Source: CAYNJF01 sp964397555
Lineage (GTDB): Bacteria > Pseudomonadota > Gammaproteobacteria > Berkiellales > Berkiellaceae
NCBI GenBank assembly: GCA_964397555.1
Contig: CAYNJF010000025.1
Coordinates: 1 to 33,585, forward strand
Reading direction: 5' to 3'
DNA: 33,585 nucleotides
A program made the translations under genes and the position numbers. Of the stretch, positions 8,653-16,844 are shown piece after piece. Within the stretch, counting starts at the first letter, position 1, and every line of letters begins with the position of its first letter. A model generated the notes under the pieces. That model searched no databases and had not been told where the DNA came from. It saw only the letters and a program-made list of their open reading frames with translations.

Positions 8653-11274
8653 TTATTCTTCAGAAGATGAATCAGACTCCGTGCCCTGTTCAGCTTGCGC
8701 TTCACCGCTTTGGGCTTGAGGCTCTTGTTCACCATCACCTTCTTCGCTGTCAACGTCTTCAACGCGCTGAATACCGACGCAGCTTTCATCGTTGGTTAAG
8801 TTGATTAATCGTACCCCTTGGGTGTTTCGACCGAGTACGGATATTTCGCTGACTCGGGTACGCACTAATGTGCCTCCGTTTGTAATCAACATGGCTTCGT
8901 CGTTTTCACTGACTTGCACCGCACCGACCACGGAGCCATTTCGCTCAGTCGTTTGGATAGCAATCACCCCTTGGCCTCCTCGGCCTTTGACCGGGAAGTC
9001 ATCGAGCTTGGTGCGTTTACCGTAGCCATTCTCGGTGGTCATCAAAAGCGCGGTATCTGGCTGCACCACGATCAACGAGATGACTTTTTGATCCTCGGCC
9101 AATTTAATGCCTCGAACCCCTCGAGCGGTTCGCCCCATGGCTCGCACGGTTGATTCGTTGAATCGTATGGCCTTACCTGCGTCTGAGACTAAGAGGATGT
9201 CGTCATGACCACTGGTAATTTTCGCGCCAATCAGATGATCGCCTTCCATCAAGTCCACAGCGATGATCCCAGACGAGCGAGGTCTTGAGAACTCAACCAA
9301 AGGAACCTTTTTGACGGTACCAGATTGGGTCGCCATGCAAATAAACTGCTCTTGGGTGTACTCTCTAAGCGGCAGAATCGCAGAAATTTTTTCATGCTCG
9401 CCAAGGGGCAGCAAGTTGATGATGGGTTTGCCTCTTGAGGTACGTGACCCCTCTGGCAATTGATAAACCTTGAGCCAGTAGACCTTACCCTCTGAGGAGA
9501 AGCAAAGAATGGTATCGTGCGTGTTGGCAATCAGCAGTTTTTCAACAAAATCCTCACCTTTGACTTGAGTCGCCGCTTTGCCTCGCCCACCGCGCCTTTG
9601 AGCTTGATAAGCATCAAGCGGTTGGGTTTTCACATACCCCTCGTGAGAGAGGGTGACCACGCGATCTTCTTCTGGGATTAAATCTTCTCTGGATAAATCA
9701 GATTGAGCGGCCGTGATTTCAGTGCGTCGTTCATCGCCAAAGGCTTCTTTGACCTCAACCAGCTCGTCTTTGACCACGCCCATCAACACAGAAGGATTCA
9801 CCAAAATATCAATTAAACGTTTAATTTCTTCAAGAATCTGCTCGTATTCTTTGATGATCTTATCTTGCTCAAGACCAGTTAAACGATGCAGTTTTAAGTC
9901 CAAAATGGCTTGGGCTTGCGCTTTTGAGAGCTGATAGCCGCCTTCTAAAATGCCGTATTCAAGATCAGCGCCTTCGGGTTTGGTCGAATCAACCCCAGCA
10001 CGCTCAAGCATGCCTGCTACCACACCAGGTTGCCATAACTTATCGGTTAAGCGCTCTTTGGCTTCTGCAGGTGTCTTGGAAGTCTTAATGGTTTCGATGA
10101 CTTCATCCAGGTTTGACAAAGCAACCGACCAGCCTTCTAAAACGTGCGCACGTTCTTTGGCTTTTTTGAGTTCATAGACGGTACGACGATTCACAACCAC
10201 GCGACGGTGTTTGATGAACGCTTTGAGAATCTGCTTCAAATTGAGCGTTTTGGGTTGACCGTCTTGCAAGGCCACCATGTTGATGCCAAAGACACTTTGC
10301 ATTTGAGTCTGAGCGTAAAGATTGTTGAGAATGACTTCCTCACTTTCGTTGCGCTTCACTTCAATCACGATGCGCATACCGTCTTTATCAGACTCATCGC
10401 GAAGCGCAGAGATCCCCTCGATTTTCTTATCTTTCACCAACTCAGCAATTTTCTCGATCAAACGAGCTTTGTTGACTTGATAAGGCAACTCCGTGACGAT
10501 GATGCTTTGACGATCATTTTTGTCCGCAATCACTTCGGCCCTTGCACGCACCAAAATTCGTCCACGCCCTGTCCGATAGGCATCGATGATGCCTGAGCGC
10601 CCATTGATGATGCCCTGCGTTGGGAAATCGGGACCACTGATGTGCTCCATCAACTCATCAATCGTGATGTCTCGGTTTTCAATCAGCGCCAAACACCCAT
10701 TGATGACTTCCGTCAAATTATGGGGCGGAATGTTGGTTGCCATCCCAACCGCAATCCCGGATGAGCCGTTCACCAAGAGGTTGGGAACTCGGGTCGGAAG
10801 CACAACCGGTGCAAACTCGGTTTCATCGTAGTTCGGAGCAAAATCAACCGTTTCTTTATCCAAATCAGCCAAAAGCGAGTGGGCAAATTTGCTCATGCGC
10901 ACTTCGGTATAACGCATGGCCGCTGCAGAGTCCCCATCGACCGAACCAAAGTTCCCTTGACCATCAACAAGCAAATAACGCATGGAGAAAGGCTGAGCCA
11001 TTCGGACAATGGTGTCGTAGACGGCTGTGTCACCATGAGGGTGATATTTACCGATGACATCACCCACAACCCTCGCGGATTTTTTATAGGGCTTGTTGTA
11101 GTCATTGCCAAGTTCTTTCATGGCAAACAAGACACGACGATGCACCGGCTTCAAACCATCTCGTACATCCGGCAAGGCTCGCCCGACAATGACGCTCATC
11201 GCATAATCGAGATACGATTGTTTTAGTTCGTCTTCAATGTTGACCGGGACTATCTCTTTGGCAAGCTCTGACAC
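8653..11274 (-). CDS. gyrA: DNA gyrase subunit A
   Basis: Breakage-reunion subunit of gyrase, which introduces negative supercoils. The protein has 873 residues. The N-terminal domain has the HPHGDTAVYD quinolone region (79-87) and catalytic Tyr122 in AAMRYTEVRM. Position 83 is Thr, where E. coli has Ser; Thr is a natural wild-type residue in several genera. Asp87 is kept, so no classical resistance change is seen. The GyrA-box (QRRGGRG) in the C-terminal beta-pinwheel is intact, and the tail is strongly acidic as in other proteobacteria. The start is GTG (11274-11272), with AGGAG at 11288-11284, 9 nt upstream. It is divergent from ubiG and leads the serC-aroA-cmk-rpsA run. Confidence 0.99.
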   Translation of the reverse strand: MSELAKEIVPVNIEDELKQSYLDYAMSVIVGRALPDVRDGLKPVHRRVLFAMKELGNDYNKPYKKSARVVGDVIGKYHPHGDTAVYDTIVRMAQPFSMRYLLVDGQGNFGSVDGDSAAAMRYTEVRMSKFAHSLLADLDKETVDFAPNYDETEFAPVVLPTRVPNLLVNGSSGIAVGMATNIPPHNLTEVINGCLALIENRDITIDELMEHISGPDFPTQGIINGRSGIIDAYRTGRGRILVRARAEVIADKNDRQSIIVTELPYQVNKARLIEKIAELVKDKKIEGISALRDESDKDGMRIVIEVKRNESEEVILNNLYAQTQMQSVFGINMVALQDGQPKTLNLKQILKAFIKHRRVVVNRRTVYELKKAKERAHVLEGWSVALSNLDEVIETIKTSKTPAEAKERLTDKLWQPGVVAGMLERAGVDSTKPEGADLEYGILEGGYQLSKAQAQAILDLKLHRLTGLEQDKIIKEYEQILEEIKRLIDILVNPSVLMGVVKDELVEVKEAFGDERRTEITAAQSDLSREDLIPEEDRVVTLSHEGYVKTQPLDAYQAQRRGGRGKAATQVKGEDFVEKLLIANTHDTILCFSSEGKVYWLKVYQLPEGSRTSRGKPIINLLPLGEHEKISAILPLREYTQEQFICMATQSGTVKKVPLVEFSRPRSSGIIAVDLMEGDHLIGAKITSGHDDILLVSDAGKAIRFNESTVRAMGRTARGVRGIKLAEDQKVISLIVVQPDTALLMTTENGYGKRTKLDDFPVKGRGGQGVIAIQTTERNGSVVGAVQVSENDEAMLITNGGTLVRTRVSEISVLGRNTQGVRLINLTNDESCVGIQRVEDVDSEEGDGEQEPQAQSGEAQAEQGTESDSSSEE

Positions 11275-11325
11275 AGACCTTGACTCCTATGTAAGGTGGA
11301 AAACTTATTTTTTGCAAAAAAAATC

Positions 11326-11334
11326 TGTTATAAT
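11326..11334 (+). promoter_or_regulatory. Extended -10 promoter toward ubiG
   Basis: TGTTATAAT is a perfect extended -10 element (TG, one base, TATAAT at 11329-11334). The -35 region is poor, as is usual for extended -10 promoters. The expected start of transcription is near 11341, about 80 nt before ubiG. The whole ubiG-to-dtd run may start here. Confidence 0.6.
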
Positions 11335-11344
11335 TTGGCAATTC

Positions 11345-11353
11345 ATAATAGCA
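11345..11353 (-). promoter_or_regulatory. Extended -10 promoter toward gyrA
   Basis: On the minus strand TGCTATTAT is an extended -10 element with TATTAT at 11350-11345. The expected start is near 11338, giving a gyrA leader of about 64 nt. The element faces the ubiG promoter, and the two polymerase footprints must overlap. Confidence 0.5.
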
Positions 11354-11419
11354 CAGCTTGCTCCATATCTCACGGAATCGGGCAACATTTTAAGTTAAAC
11401 AACATAGTAGTAATGATGG

Positions 11420-12139
11420 ATGAACATTGAAGAAAAATCAGTAAATGTTGCAAAAGCCGAAGTGGCAAAATTTGATGAATTAAGCACGTATTGGTGGGAC
11501 GAGCATGGCCCATTAAAGACACTTCACCAGGTTAATCCCATACGAATGAGTTTCATCACCGACCATTGTGATTTAGAAAATAAACATATTTTGGATGTCG
11601 GGTGTGGTGGGGGCATTTTAACGGAAGCGTTGGCAACGTGTTCGACCCATGTGACCGGTTTGGATATGGCTCAAAAAGCCTTGGATGTGGCCAAGATGCA
11701 CAGCAGTGATTGGACGAATCCCCCTACCTACCTTCATAGCACCGCCGAAGAGCATGCCTTAACCCACAAGGGCGCTTACGACGTTGTGACGTGTTTGGAG
11801 CTAATTGAGCATGTTCCTGATCCGGCCAAGTTGGTGAAAGCCCTCACTGACTTGGTAAAGCCCGGTGGTGATGTCTTTATTTCCACCTTAAATCGAACGC
11901 TCAAAGCGTATTTAATGGCTGTTGTAGGGGCCGAGTATGTGATGAACCTTATTCCCAAGGGAACTCATGATTACGATAAGTTCATCAAGCCTAGTGAGCT
12001 ATGTCGGGTGACTCGTTCAAATGGTTTACGATTAAATGCCATGGCTGGCATCTATTATCGTCCCTGGCTAAAAGAGTTTTCATTAGGCAAAGATTTGAGT
12101 GTCAATTACCTAGCGCACTTTCAAAAGGAGAAGGCATGA
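11420..12139 (+). CDS. ubiG: Ubiquinone biosynthesis O-methyltransferase
   Basis: A SAM-dependent methyltransferase that carries out both O-methylations in ubiquinone synthesis. The protein has 239 residues (E. coli 240). The N-terminal FDELSTYWWDEHGPLKTLHQVNPIR stretch is typical of UbiG. Motif I is LDVGCGGG (58-65), followed by the acidic end of strand 2 (GLDMA) and the motif CLELIEHVPDP. The ATG at 11420 has only a weak GATGG upstream. It overlaps gph by 4 nt (ATGA). The divergent gyrA/ubiG arrangement and the ubiG-gph pair are widespread in gammaproteobacteria. Confidence 0.97.
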   Translation: MNIEEKSVNVAKAEVAKFDELSTYWWDEHGPLKTLHQVNPIRMSFITDHCDLENKHILDVGCGGGILTEALATCSTHVTGLDMAQKALDVAKMHSSDWTNPPTYLHSTAEEHALTHKGAYDVVTCLELIEHVPDPAKLVKALTDLVKPGGDVFISTLNRTLKAYLMAVVGAEYVMNLIPKGTHDYDKFIKPSELCRVTRSNGLRLNAMAGIYYRPWLKEFSLGKDLSVNYLAHFQKEKA

Positions 12140-12795
12140 AGCCCGGTCTACTTTTCGACTTAGATGGTACCCTGCTGGATACGGCCCCAGATTTTTTAGT
12201 GGCCTGCAAACTCTTATGCAAAGAGCTTGGTTTGCAGGCGCCCGATCTCTTTAAACTTCGACAGGGTGTGTCCAACGGAGCCAACGGTATTTTAAAAAAA
12301 ACGCTCAATTTGGACACCTCGGATAAAGACTTTGATGCGATTAAGGCACGATACTTGGACATTTATGAGGCTAACCTTGGTCATCATACATTGTACTTTC
12401 CTGGCATCGAAGCTTTAATCGACACCCTCGCTGAAAAGGATATTCCTTGGGGCGTGGTCACGAATAAGCCCAAACGCTTTACCGATCCACTGATGAGTTA
12501 TTTAAAACTCAATGAAAAAACCCATTGTTTTGTAAGCGGTGATACCTTAGGGAAGGCAAAGCCTCACCCTGATCCGATTTTGCATGCTTGTGAGATGCTC
12601 GATATCTCTCCGACTCATTCCGTTTATGTGGGAGATGCCAAGCGCGATGTTGACTCCTCTCATGCGGCAGGCCTTCACTCGATTGTGGCCAATTATGGCT
12701 ACATTGATGAAGACGATGATCCCAACGACTGGAAAGCGCACCACTATGTGGACTCTGCGCATGATATTTACCCAATATTTGCTACTTATTTATGA
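12136..12795 (+). CDS. gph: Phosphoglycolate phosphatase-type HAD hydrolase
   Basis: A HAD-superfamily phosphatase of 219 residues, probably acting on 2-phosphoglycolate. Motif I is FDLDGTLLDT (7-16) with the nucleophile Asp8. Motif II is the GVVTNKP strand, motif III the Lys in GKAKPHPDP, and motif IV YVGDAKRDV. The ATG at 12136 overlaps the ubiG stop and has AGGAG 5 nt upstream; a longer in-frame reading from 12001 lies inside ubiG and is rejected. In the ubiG neighbourhood this family is sometimes named MupP (N-acetylmuramic acid 6-phosphate phosphatase), so the substrate is not certain. It overlaps hpnC by 4 nt. Confidence 0.88.
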   Translation: MKPGLLFDLDGTLLDTAPDFLVACKLLCKELGLQAPDLFKLRQGVSNGANGILKKTLNLDTSDKDFDAIKARYLDIYEANLGHHTLYFPGIEALIDTLAEKDIPWGVVTNKPKRFTDPLMSYLKLNEKTHCFVSGDTLGKAKPHPDPILHACEMLDISPTHSVYVGDAKRDVDSSHAAGLHSIVANYGYIDEDDDPNDWKAHHYVDSAHDIYPIFATYL

Positions 12796-13641
12796 CCACA
12801 AAAGCAATCAAACAAGCCCATAGAATGGCAAACGACCATTATGAAAACTTCCCGGTAGGATCATGGCTCCTACCACGAAAAGTAAGGGCACCTATTGTCC
12901 TTATCTATCAATTTGCTCGTATGGCCGATGACATCGCCGATGAAGGAGATGCCACCCCACTGCAACGCCTCAATCAACTTAAGGCAATGCGTGATAAGTT
13001 GCCTGGTGGTGCTCATGAAGCAAGCACCCCTCTTTTCGAAGCGTTAAACGCGGCCATTGACAAGTACGATTTGCCAGTCCAATGTTTTCACGATCTTCTG
13101 GATGCCTTTACGCAGGACATCAAGCAGAGTCGATATCAAACGTTTGATGAAGNNNNNNNNNNCGGCGAACCCTATCGGTCGGTTATTGCTGCATTTAGTT
13201 CAAGAGGACAGTGAAATCCAACTGCAACAATCCGATGCCATATGCACGGCCTTGCAATTAATCAATTTTTTACAAGATTGGTACCCAGATTTAATCGAGC
13301 GAGACAGAATTTATATTCCTCAAGAGGACTTAAAAACCTTCAACATTAAACTGGAACGCTTAAGACCCGCCTCTTATCCGAACCATTTGCATGAACTGCT
13401 CGAGCTTCAAGCAAAAAGAGCTCAGACCCTGTTGATTCAAGGGGCTCCTTTGGGGCAATCGCTCAAAGGACGTTTTGGCTTAGAAATTAGGACCACGATT
13501 CAAGGAGGGTGGCAAATCCTAAACGCTTGCCAATCCCGCACAGATCCCTTCTTTCGCCCGACGCTAAAACCAAAGCACTGGTGCTCAATGTTTTTGCACG
13601 CGATCTTCAACCCCAAATCAAGCAACCTAAAAAGCGAATAA
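12792..13641 (+). CDS. hpnC: Hydroxysqualene synthase HpnC, interrupted by an assembly gap
   Basis: In the HpnCDE route HpnC turns presqualene diphosphate into hydroxysqualene. It belongs to the squalene/phytoene synthase family. The first Asp-rich motif is DDIADE (46-51) after YQFARMA. After the gap, SANPIGRLLLHL and the second Asp-rich region (FLQDWYPDLIERDRIYIP) are clear. Upstream coding is in the frame of 12792 and downstream coding in another frame, because a placeholder of 10 N sits between them. The true missing length must be a multiple of 3. Family alignment from memory (TFDE, then a YCRRS-like stretch, then ANP) suggests about 21 nt. The gene is therefore likely intact and about 286 residues long. 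It is coupled to gph by ATGA. Confidence 0.92.
13153..13162. other. Assembly gap of 10 N within hpnC
   Basis: Ten undetermined bases. The flanking codons are GAA G.. on the left and .CG GCG AAC (Ser-Ala-Asn) on the right. Joining them requires a gap length divisible by three, so 10 is a placeholder rather than a measured size. Confidence 0.97.
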
Positions 13642-13691
13642 ATATTCACTTCCAGTCAAGCGAGAACTCTGCCAGATCTGGGGGCAAATGA

Positions 13692-13765
13692 CTCAAACAA
13701 TCGTAGACATTTGACCCTTTCCATCTCAAAGAATGTTGGTTAACTTGAAAATTAGGTTGTTTGAG
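13692..13765 (+). repeat. Inverted repeat upstream of the unknown 200-residue gene
   Basis: CTCAAACAA at 13692-13700 pairs perfectly with TTGTTTGAG at 13757-13765. The pairing extends to 11 bp if one G-U pair is allowed. The right arm ends 3 nt before the GGAG ribosome site of the next gene. The 52-nt spacing makes it a possible long-range mRNA hairpin or paired protein-binding half sites. Confidence 0.4.
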
Positions 13766-13778
13766 ATTGGAGTCTCAT

Positions 13779-14381
13779 ATGGGATTAACACGTGCCCCCG
13801 TCTACGGGCTTTCGAAAAGTCTTTTAGCGCCTCATCAATCCATCCATGATTTATCCGAGATTGAGTACCGCTGGCTCACCCTTAAGATTACCGATTTAGC
13901 GAAACAGATTAAGCGCTTTACGGGCTATTCAGCCAAACTGAGCCTTTCCTCGTCCCCTAGCCAAGAGGCGATTGCAATCCCTAGCGAATGGTTAACCTTG
14001 CCTTATCATGTTTTTGTTGCTCATTTGGTCTATGAGATCTGTCTTGCGATGCCTAAAGCTGACAACAACTTAAATGCATCATGGTTGCCTGCCGAACATA
14101 TGACAGGCATGTTTATGGCACGCATGGACTATTCCATTCAACCACTGGTGCACTGGATCTTGTCGAGTGGCTCCGCTCAAGAGCATCCTATGATTCGTCA
14201 TTTGCTAAGCATCCTTTTTGCCTTTCAATTGGAAAAGCAGGTCATGGGCCCCAACATTGTCTCAAGCAAAAGGCCTCATAAACGCATGAATGCCCGCATT
14301 CTGCGTTGTCGCCACAATCTAAATATCCGGTCTAGTCTTTTCAATAAAAGACACATTAAGCCTGTGGGTACGTTTCACTAA
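13779..14381 (+). CDS. Unknown protein, 200 residues
   Basis: I do not recognise this protein. The ATG at 13779 is chosen over an in-frame TTG at 13761 because GGAG lies 6 nt upstream of it. The sequence has no signal peptide, no clear membrane segment and no metal or nucleotide motif. The middle is mixed helical with several aromatic and hydrophobic stretches (about 75-100 and 120-160). The last 40 residues are strongly basic, with many Arg, Lys and His. It sits between hpnC (137 bp upstream) and the double-glycine peptide gene, whose ribosome site overlaps its stop codon, so the two are translated together. That coupling suggests a role linked to the peptide (accessory, immunity or maturation) or to squalene synthesis. 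Neither is shown by the sequence. Codon use resembles the neighbours. Confidence 0.8.
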   Translation: MGLTRAPVYGLSKSLLAPHQSIHDLSEIEYRWLTLKITDLAKQIKRFTGYSAKLSLSSSPSQEAIAIPSEWLTLPYHVFVAHLVYEICLAMPKADNNLNASWLPAEHMTGMFMARMDYSIQPLVHWILSSGSAQEHPMIRHLLSILFAFQLEKQVMGPNIVSSKRPHKRMNARILRCRHNLNIRSSLFNKRHIKPVGTFH

Positions 14382-14391
14382 AGGAGATGCT

Positions 14392-14622
14392 ATGCGAGAG
14401 GTGACCATGAACCAAATTAACCATGTGTGTGGTGGCTATGAAGTCTTAAGTGAAGAGCCCATGCCTGCCCCTAGTTATTACGATTATGCCGTCTCAACCT
14501 TGTTTGGTGGCTTGTCCGCCGGTTTGCTTTTGATGCCCGGAGGCAAAAAAGCCATGCTAACCGGTCTGATGACGGGCGCTTGGATTGGCTTTAGTTTTAC
14601 TTACCTGAACGCAAAGTTCTAG
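14392..14622 (+). CDS. Double-glycine-leader peptide, class II bacteriocin/microcin-like
   Basis: A peptide of 76 residues. The first 15 residues (MREVTMNQINHVCGG) match the double-glycine leader of class II bacteriocins and microcins. Hydrophobic residues fall at the expected sites (Met -15, Val -12, Ile -7, Val -4), Glu is at -13, and GG at -2/-1. Cleavage after Gly15 would release a 61-residue core. The core has an acidic, Pro/Tyr-containing N-terminal part and then a Gly/Ala/Leu-rich hydrophobic segment of about 40 residues with small-residue spacing (FGGLSAGLLLMPGG, LMTGAWIGFSF). That is typical of pore-forming bacteriocins and also of small glycine-zipper membrane proteins. The ribosome site AAGGAG (14381-14386) is ideal and overlaps the upstream stop. 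No peptidase-C39 ABC exporter or obvious immunity gene lies in the window, so export depends on genes elsewhere. Alternatively it is a membrane peptide whose leader resemblance is accidental; I consider this less likely. Confidence 0.72.
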   Translation: MREVTMNQINHVCGGYEVLSEEPMPAPSYYDYAVSTLFGGLSAGLLLMPGGKKAMLTGLMTGAWIGFSFTYLNAKF

Positions 14623-14676
14623 CCATCTCTTTTACGTGGTATACTGGCAACCACTTTTATCAGTTTGCCAACTAGA

Positions 14677-15537
14677 ATGGACCCACAAGACTATTGTCAA
14701 CAAAAAGCCGTCCAATCGGGCTCCAGCTTTTACTACAGCTTTCTTTTTCTTCCCAAATCGCAAAAAGAAGCCATGGTGGCTTTGTATGCCTATTGTCGCG
14801 AAGTCGATGATGTGGTGGATGAGATTTCCGATAAAGACGTTGCGGAAAAAACACTGGCTTGGTGGCAACAAGAAACCAACAACATGTTTCAGGGAAGCCC
14901 CTCTCACCCGGTCACCAAAGCGCTTTCCTCACACATGCAAACCATCCCATGGTCGAATGACTTATTTGAAGATCTGCTAAGAGGCATGCGTCATGATTTG
15001 CATCCCGCGTTCTTTCAAACCTTTGAGGAGCTCGAAGATTACTGTTATTGCGTGGCGGGCACCGTGGGTCTGTTGTCGACCCATGTGTTTGGGTTTTCGA
15101 ATGCGAAAACGCTGCGCTATGCAAAATCTTTGGGTACCAGCTTACAATTGATTAACATCATTCGAGACTTAGGCGAAGATTTGAGAAGGGATCGTATCTA
15201 TTTACCTCTCGAAGATTTAAAGCGATTTGAGATTGATCCAAATAAATTATTAAATCGTGAGTATAAGCATGAACAGCTCAGACCATTGCTTGCCTTTGAG
15301 GCACAAAGAGCTCGCCACTTTTATCAAAAAGCGCTCAGTGAGCTCCCCATGGAAGACCGAAAACAACAAAAAGCGGGACTCATCATGGCAGCGATTTATC
15401 ATAAACTGCTTGATACCATTGAAAAAGATGGCTTTGCTGTTCTTGATCAAAAAACCAAATTAACGCCTTTTCGTAAACTGATGATTGCATGGTCTACGCT
15501 TCGAAAAGAAAAACGATTATGCAAAAAAGCGTCTTAG
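14677..15537 (+). CDS. hpnD: Presqualene diphosphate synthase HpnD
   Basis: Condenses two farnesyl diphosphates to presqualene diphosphate, the first step of the HpnCDE squalene route. The protein has 286 residues from the ATG at 14677. A TTG at 14665 is in frame, but family members begin at the equivalent of MDPQDYCQQK. Residues 14-26 (SGSSFYYSFLFLP) are typical. The two Asp-rich metal sites are DDVVDE (44-49) and RDLGEDLRRDR (163-173, Asp164 and Asp168). No clear ribosome site precedes the ATG, so translation may depend on coupling or a short leader. It follows the double-glycine peptide by 54 nt and overlaps hpnE by 19 nt. Confidence 0.95.
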   Translation: MDPQDYCQQKAVQSGSSFYYSFLFLPKSQKEAMVALYAYCREVDDVVDEISDKDVAEKTLAWWQQETNNMFQGSPSHPVTKALSSHMQTIPWSNDLFEDLLRGMRHDLHPAFFQTFEELEDYCYCVAGTVGLLSTHVFGFSNAKTLRYAKSLGTSLQLINIIRDLGEDLRRDRIYLPLEDLKRFEIDPNKLLNREYKHEQLRPLLAFEAQRARHFYQKALSELPMEDRKQQKAGLIMAAIYHKLLDTIEKDGFAVLDQKTKLTPFRKLMIAWSTLRKEKRLCKKAS

Positions 15538-16844
15538 TTGTTGGTGGTGGATGGGCTGGGCTGGCAAGCGCTTGCGATTTAGCATCCCATGGCTTCAAGG
15601 TCACCTTACTAGAGGCCTCCCCAATGCTTGGTGGCCGTGCAAGAGATGCTCAGTTTGGCGAGCTCACCGTTGATAACGGCCAACATCTTCTTCTGAACGC
15701 TTATCATGAAACCAAATCATTGATGAGCCAAGTTGGAATCCCCATCGAGAAAGCATTTCTCTCTACCCCTTTGCATTGGCTTGTTCATGGTCAAAAAAAG
15801 AACGTATCGTTTTCTCTTGGGGAACAACGAGCCCCCTTTCATGCGCTTTGGGGACTTCTCAAGGCACAAGGATTAAGCTTTCGAGATAAACTAAGCATCT
15901 TAAAACTTTGCGCCCATATTCAGCGCCATCCCATATTATCTCAAGACATGCCGGTGGCCTCGTGGCTTGCACTTCATCGTCAAACCAAAAACGCCATCAC
16001 GCTCTTTTGGGATCCATTATGCCTTGCCGCATTAAGCACGCCGGCCAAAGAAGCCAGTGCCCGTATTTTATGCAACCTAATCGTTGATGCCTTTTTTACT
16101 GAGGCTAAGGACTGCCGATATCTTTTTGCCAAACAATCTTTAGGAAGCTTGCTGCCAACTCCTTGTCAGACATTTATTGAGTCCCATCAAGGTCAAGTGC
16201 TTTGTCATCAACGAGTCAAGCAGATTGACATAAGCGCACAAGGGGTATGCGCCCATACTCAACACGATAGTTTTCGTGCTGATTACCTTGTTTTAGCCAC
16301 TCCGTTTTGGACCACAGCAAAATTATTAGAGCCCCTCGAACCTAAGATTAGTGCGCGTTGCACCAAACTCAAGGTTGAGCCCATCACCACCGTGTACTGT
16401 CGCTACCCTAGCACCTCTCGCCTGCCTCATCCTATGATAGGATTTGCCAATAAGACAACCCAATGGGTCTTTGACAGGGGCTTTGCCAATCAACCAGGCC
16501 TTATGGCTTGTGTCATTACCGGTCCTCATGGTTGTAAAGATAAGACGGCTTTAGTGAATCAGGTTCAAAACGAACTTGAGCAATCGTTTAGTGAGCTTCG
16601 AGGCTTAAAAGAGACCAAAGTCATTACGGAAAAACGTGGGGCGTTTTGTTGTGACGTCGAATCCCATGCATTAAGGCCCTCTCAGCAAACCTCGTATTCA
16701 CGATTATGGTTAGCTGGGGACTATACCCAAACTCGATACCCCTCCACCTTGGAAGGGGCTGTTATCAGCGGGCGACTATGCGCCCAACATATCATTGAAG
16801 GTAAAAAGAATCATGAGCATACTGCCATTCCCCTTTGCGCTTGA
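15519..16844 (+). CDS. hpnE: Squalene-forming FAD-dependent oxidoreductase HpnE
   Basis: A flavin amine-oxidase-like desaturase/reductase that reduces hydroxysqualene to squalene. The protein has 441 residues. The Rossmann motif VVGGGWAGLASA begins at residue 7, with LLEASPMLGGRAR for FAD contacts. The C-terminal FAD motif LAGDYTQTRYPSTLEGAVISG is intact. The start at 15519 (MQKSVLVVGGG) is preferred over the in-frame ATG at 15489, which would add ten residues before the dinucleotide-binding strand. It overlaps hpnD by 19 nt and the yciK-like gene by 32 nt, so the hpnD-hpnE part is strongly coupled. With HpnC and HpnD it completes squalene synthesis from farnesyl diphosphate. Confidence 0.95.
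   Translation: MQKSVLVVGGGWAGLASACDLASHGFKVTLLEASPMLGGRARDAQFGELTVDNGQHLLLNAYHETKSLMSQVGIPIEKAFLSTPLHWLVHGQKKNVSFSLGEQRAPFHALWGLLKAQGLSFRDKLSILKLCAHIQRHPILSQDMPVASWLALHRQTKNAITLFWDPLCLAALSTPAKEASARILCNLIVDAFFTEAKDCRYLFAKQSLGSLLPTPCQTFIESHQGQVLCHQRVKQIDISAQGVCAHTQHDSFRADYLVLATPFWTTAKLLEPLEPKISARCTKLKVEPITTVYCRYPSTSRLPHPMIGFANKTTQWVFDRGFANQPGLMACVITGPHGCKDKTALVNQVQNELEQSFSELRGLKETKVITEKRGAFCCDVESHALRPSQQTSYSRLWLAGDYTQTRYPSTLEGAVISGRLCAQHIIEGKKNHEHTAIPLCA

Noticed and set aside
10144..10596. 150-codon plus-strand open frame
   Set aside because: Antisense to gyrA, with no ribosome site or family resemblance.
10900..11050. Quinolone-resistance change in GyrA
   Set aside because: Thr at position 83 is a natural residue in several genera and Asp87 is kept, so resistance is not supported.
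12792..13641. hpnC as a frameshifted pseudogene
   Set aside because: The frame change coincides exactly with the N placeholder; both halves keep conserved motifs, so an intact gene is the simpler reading.
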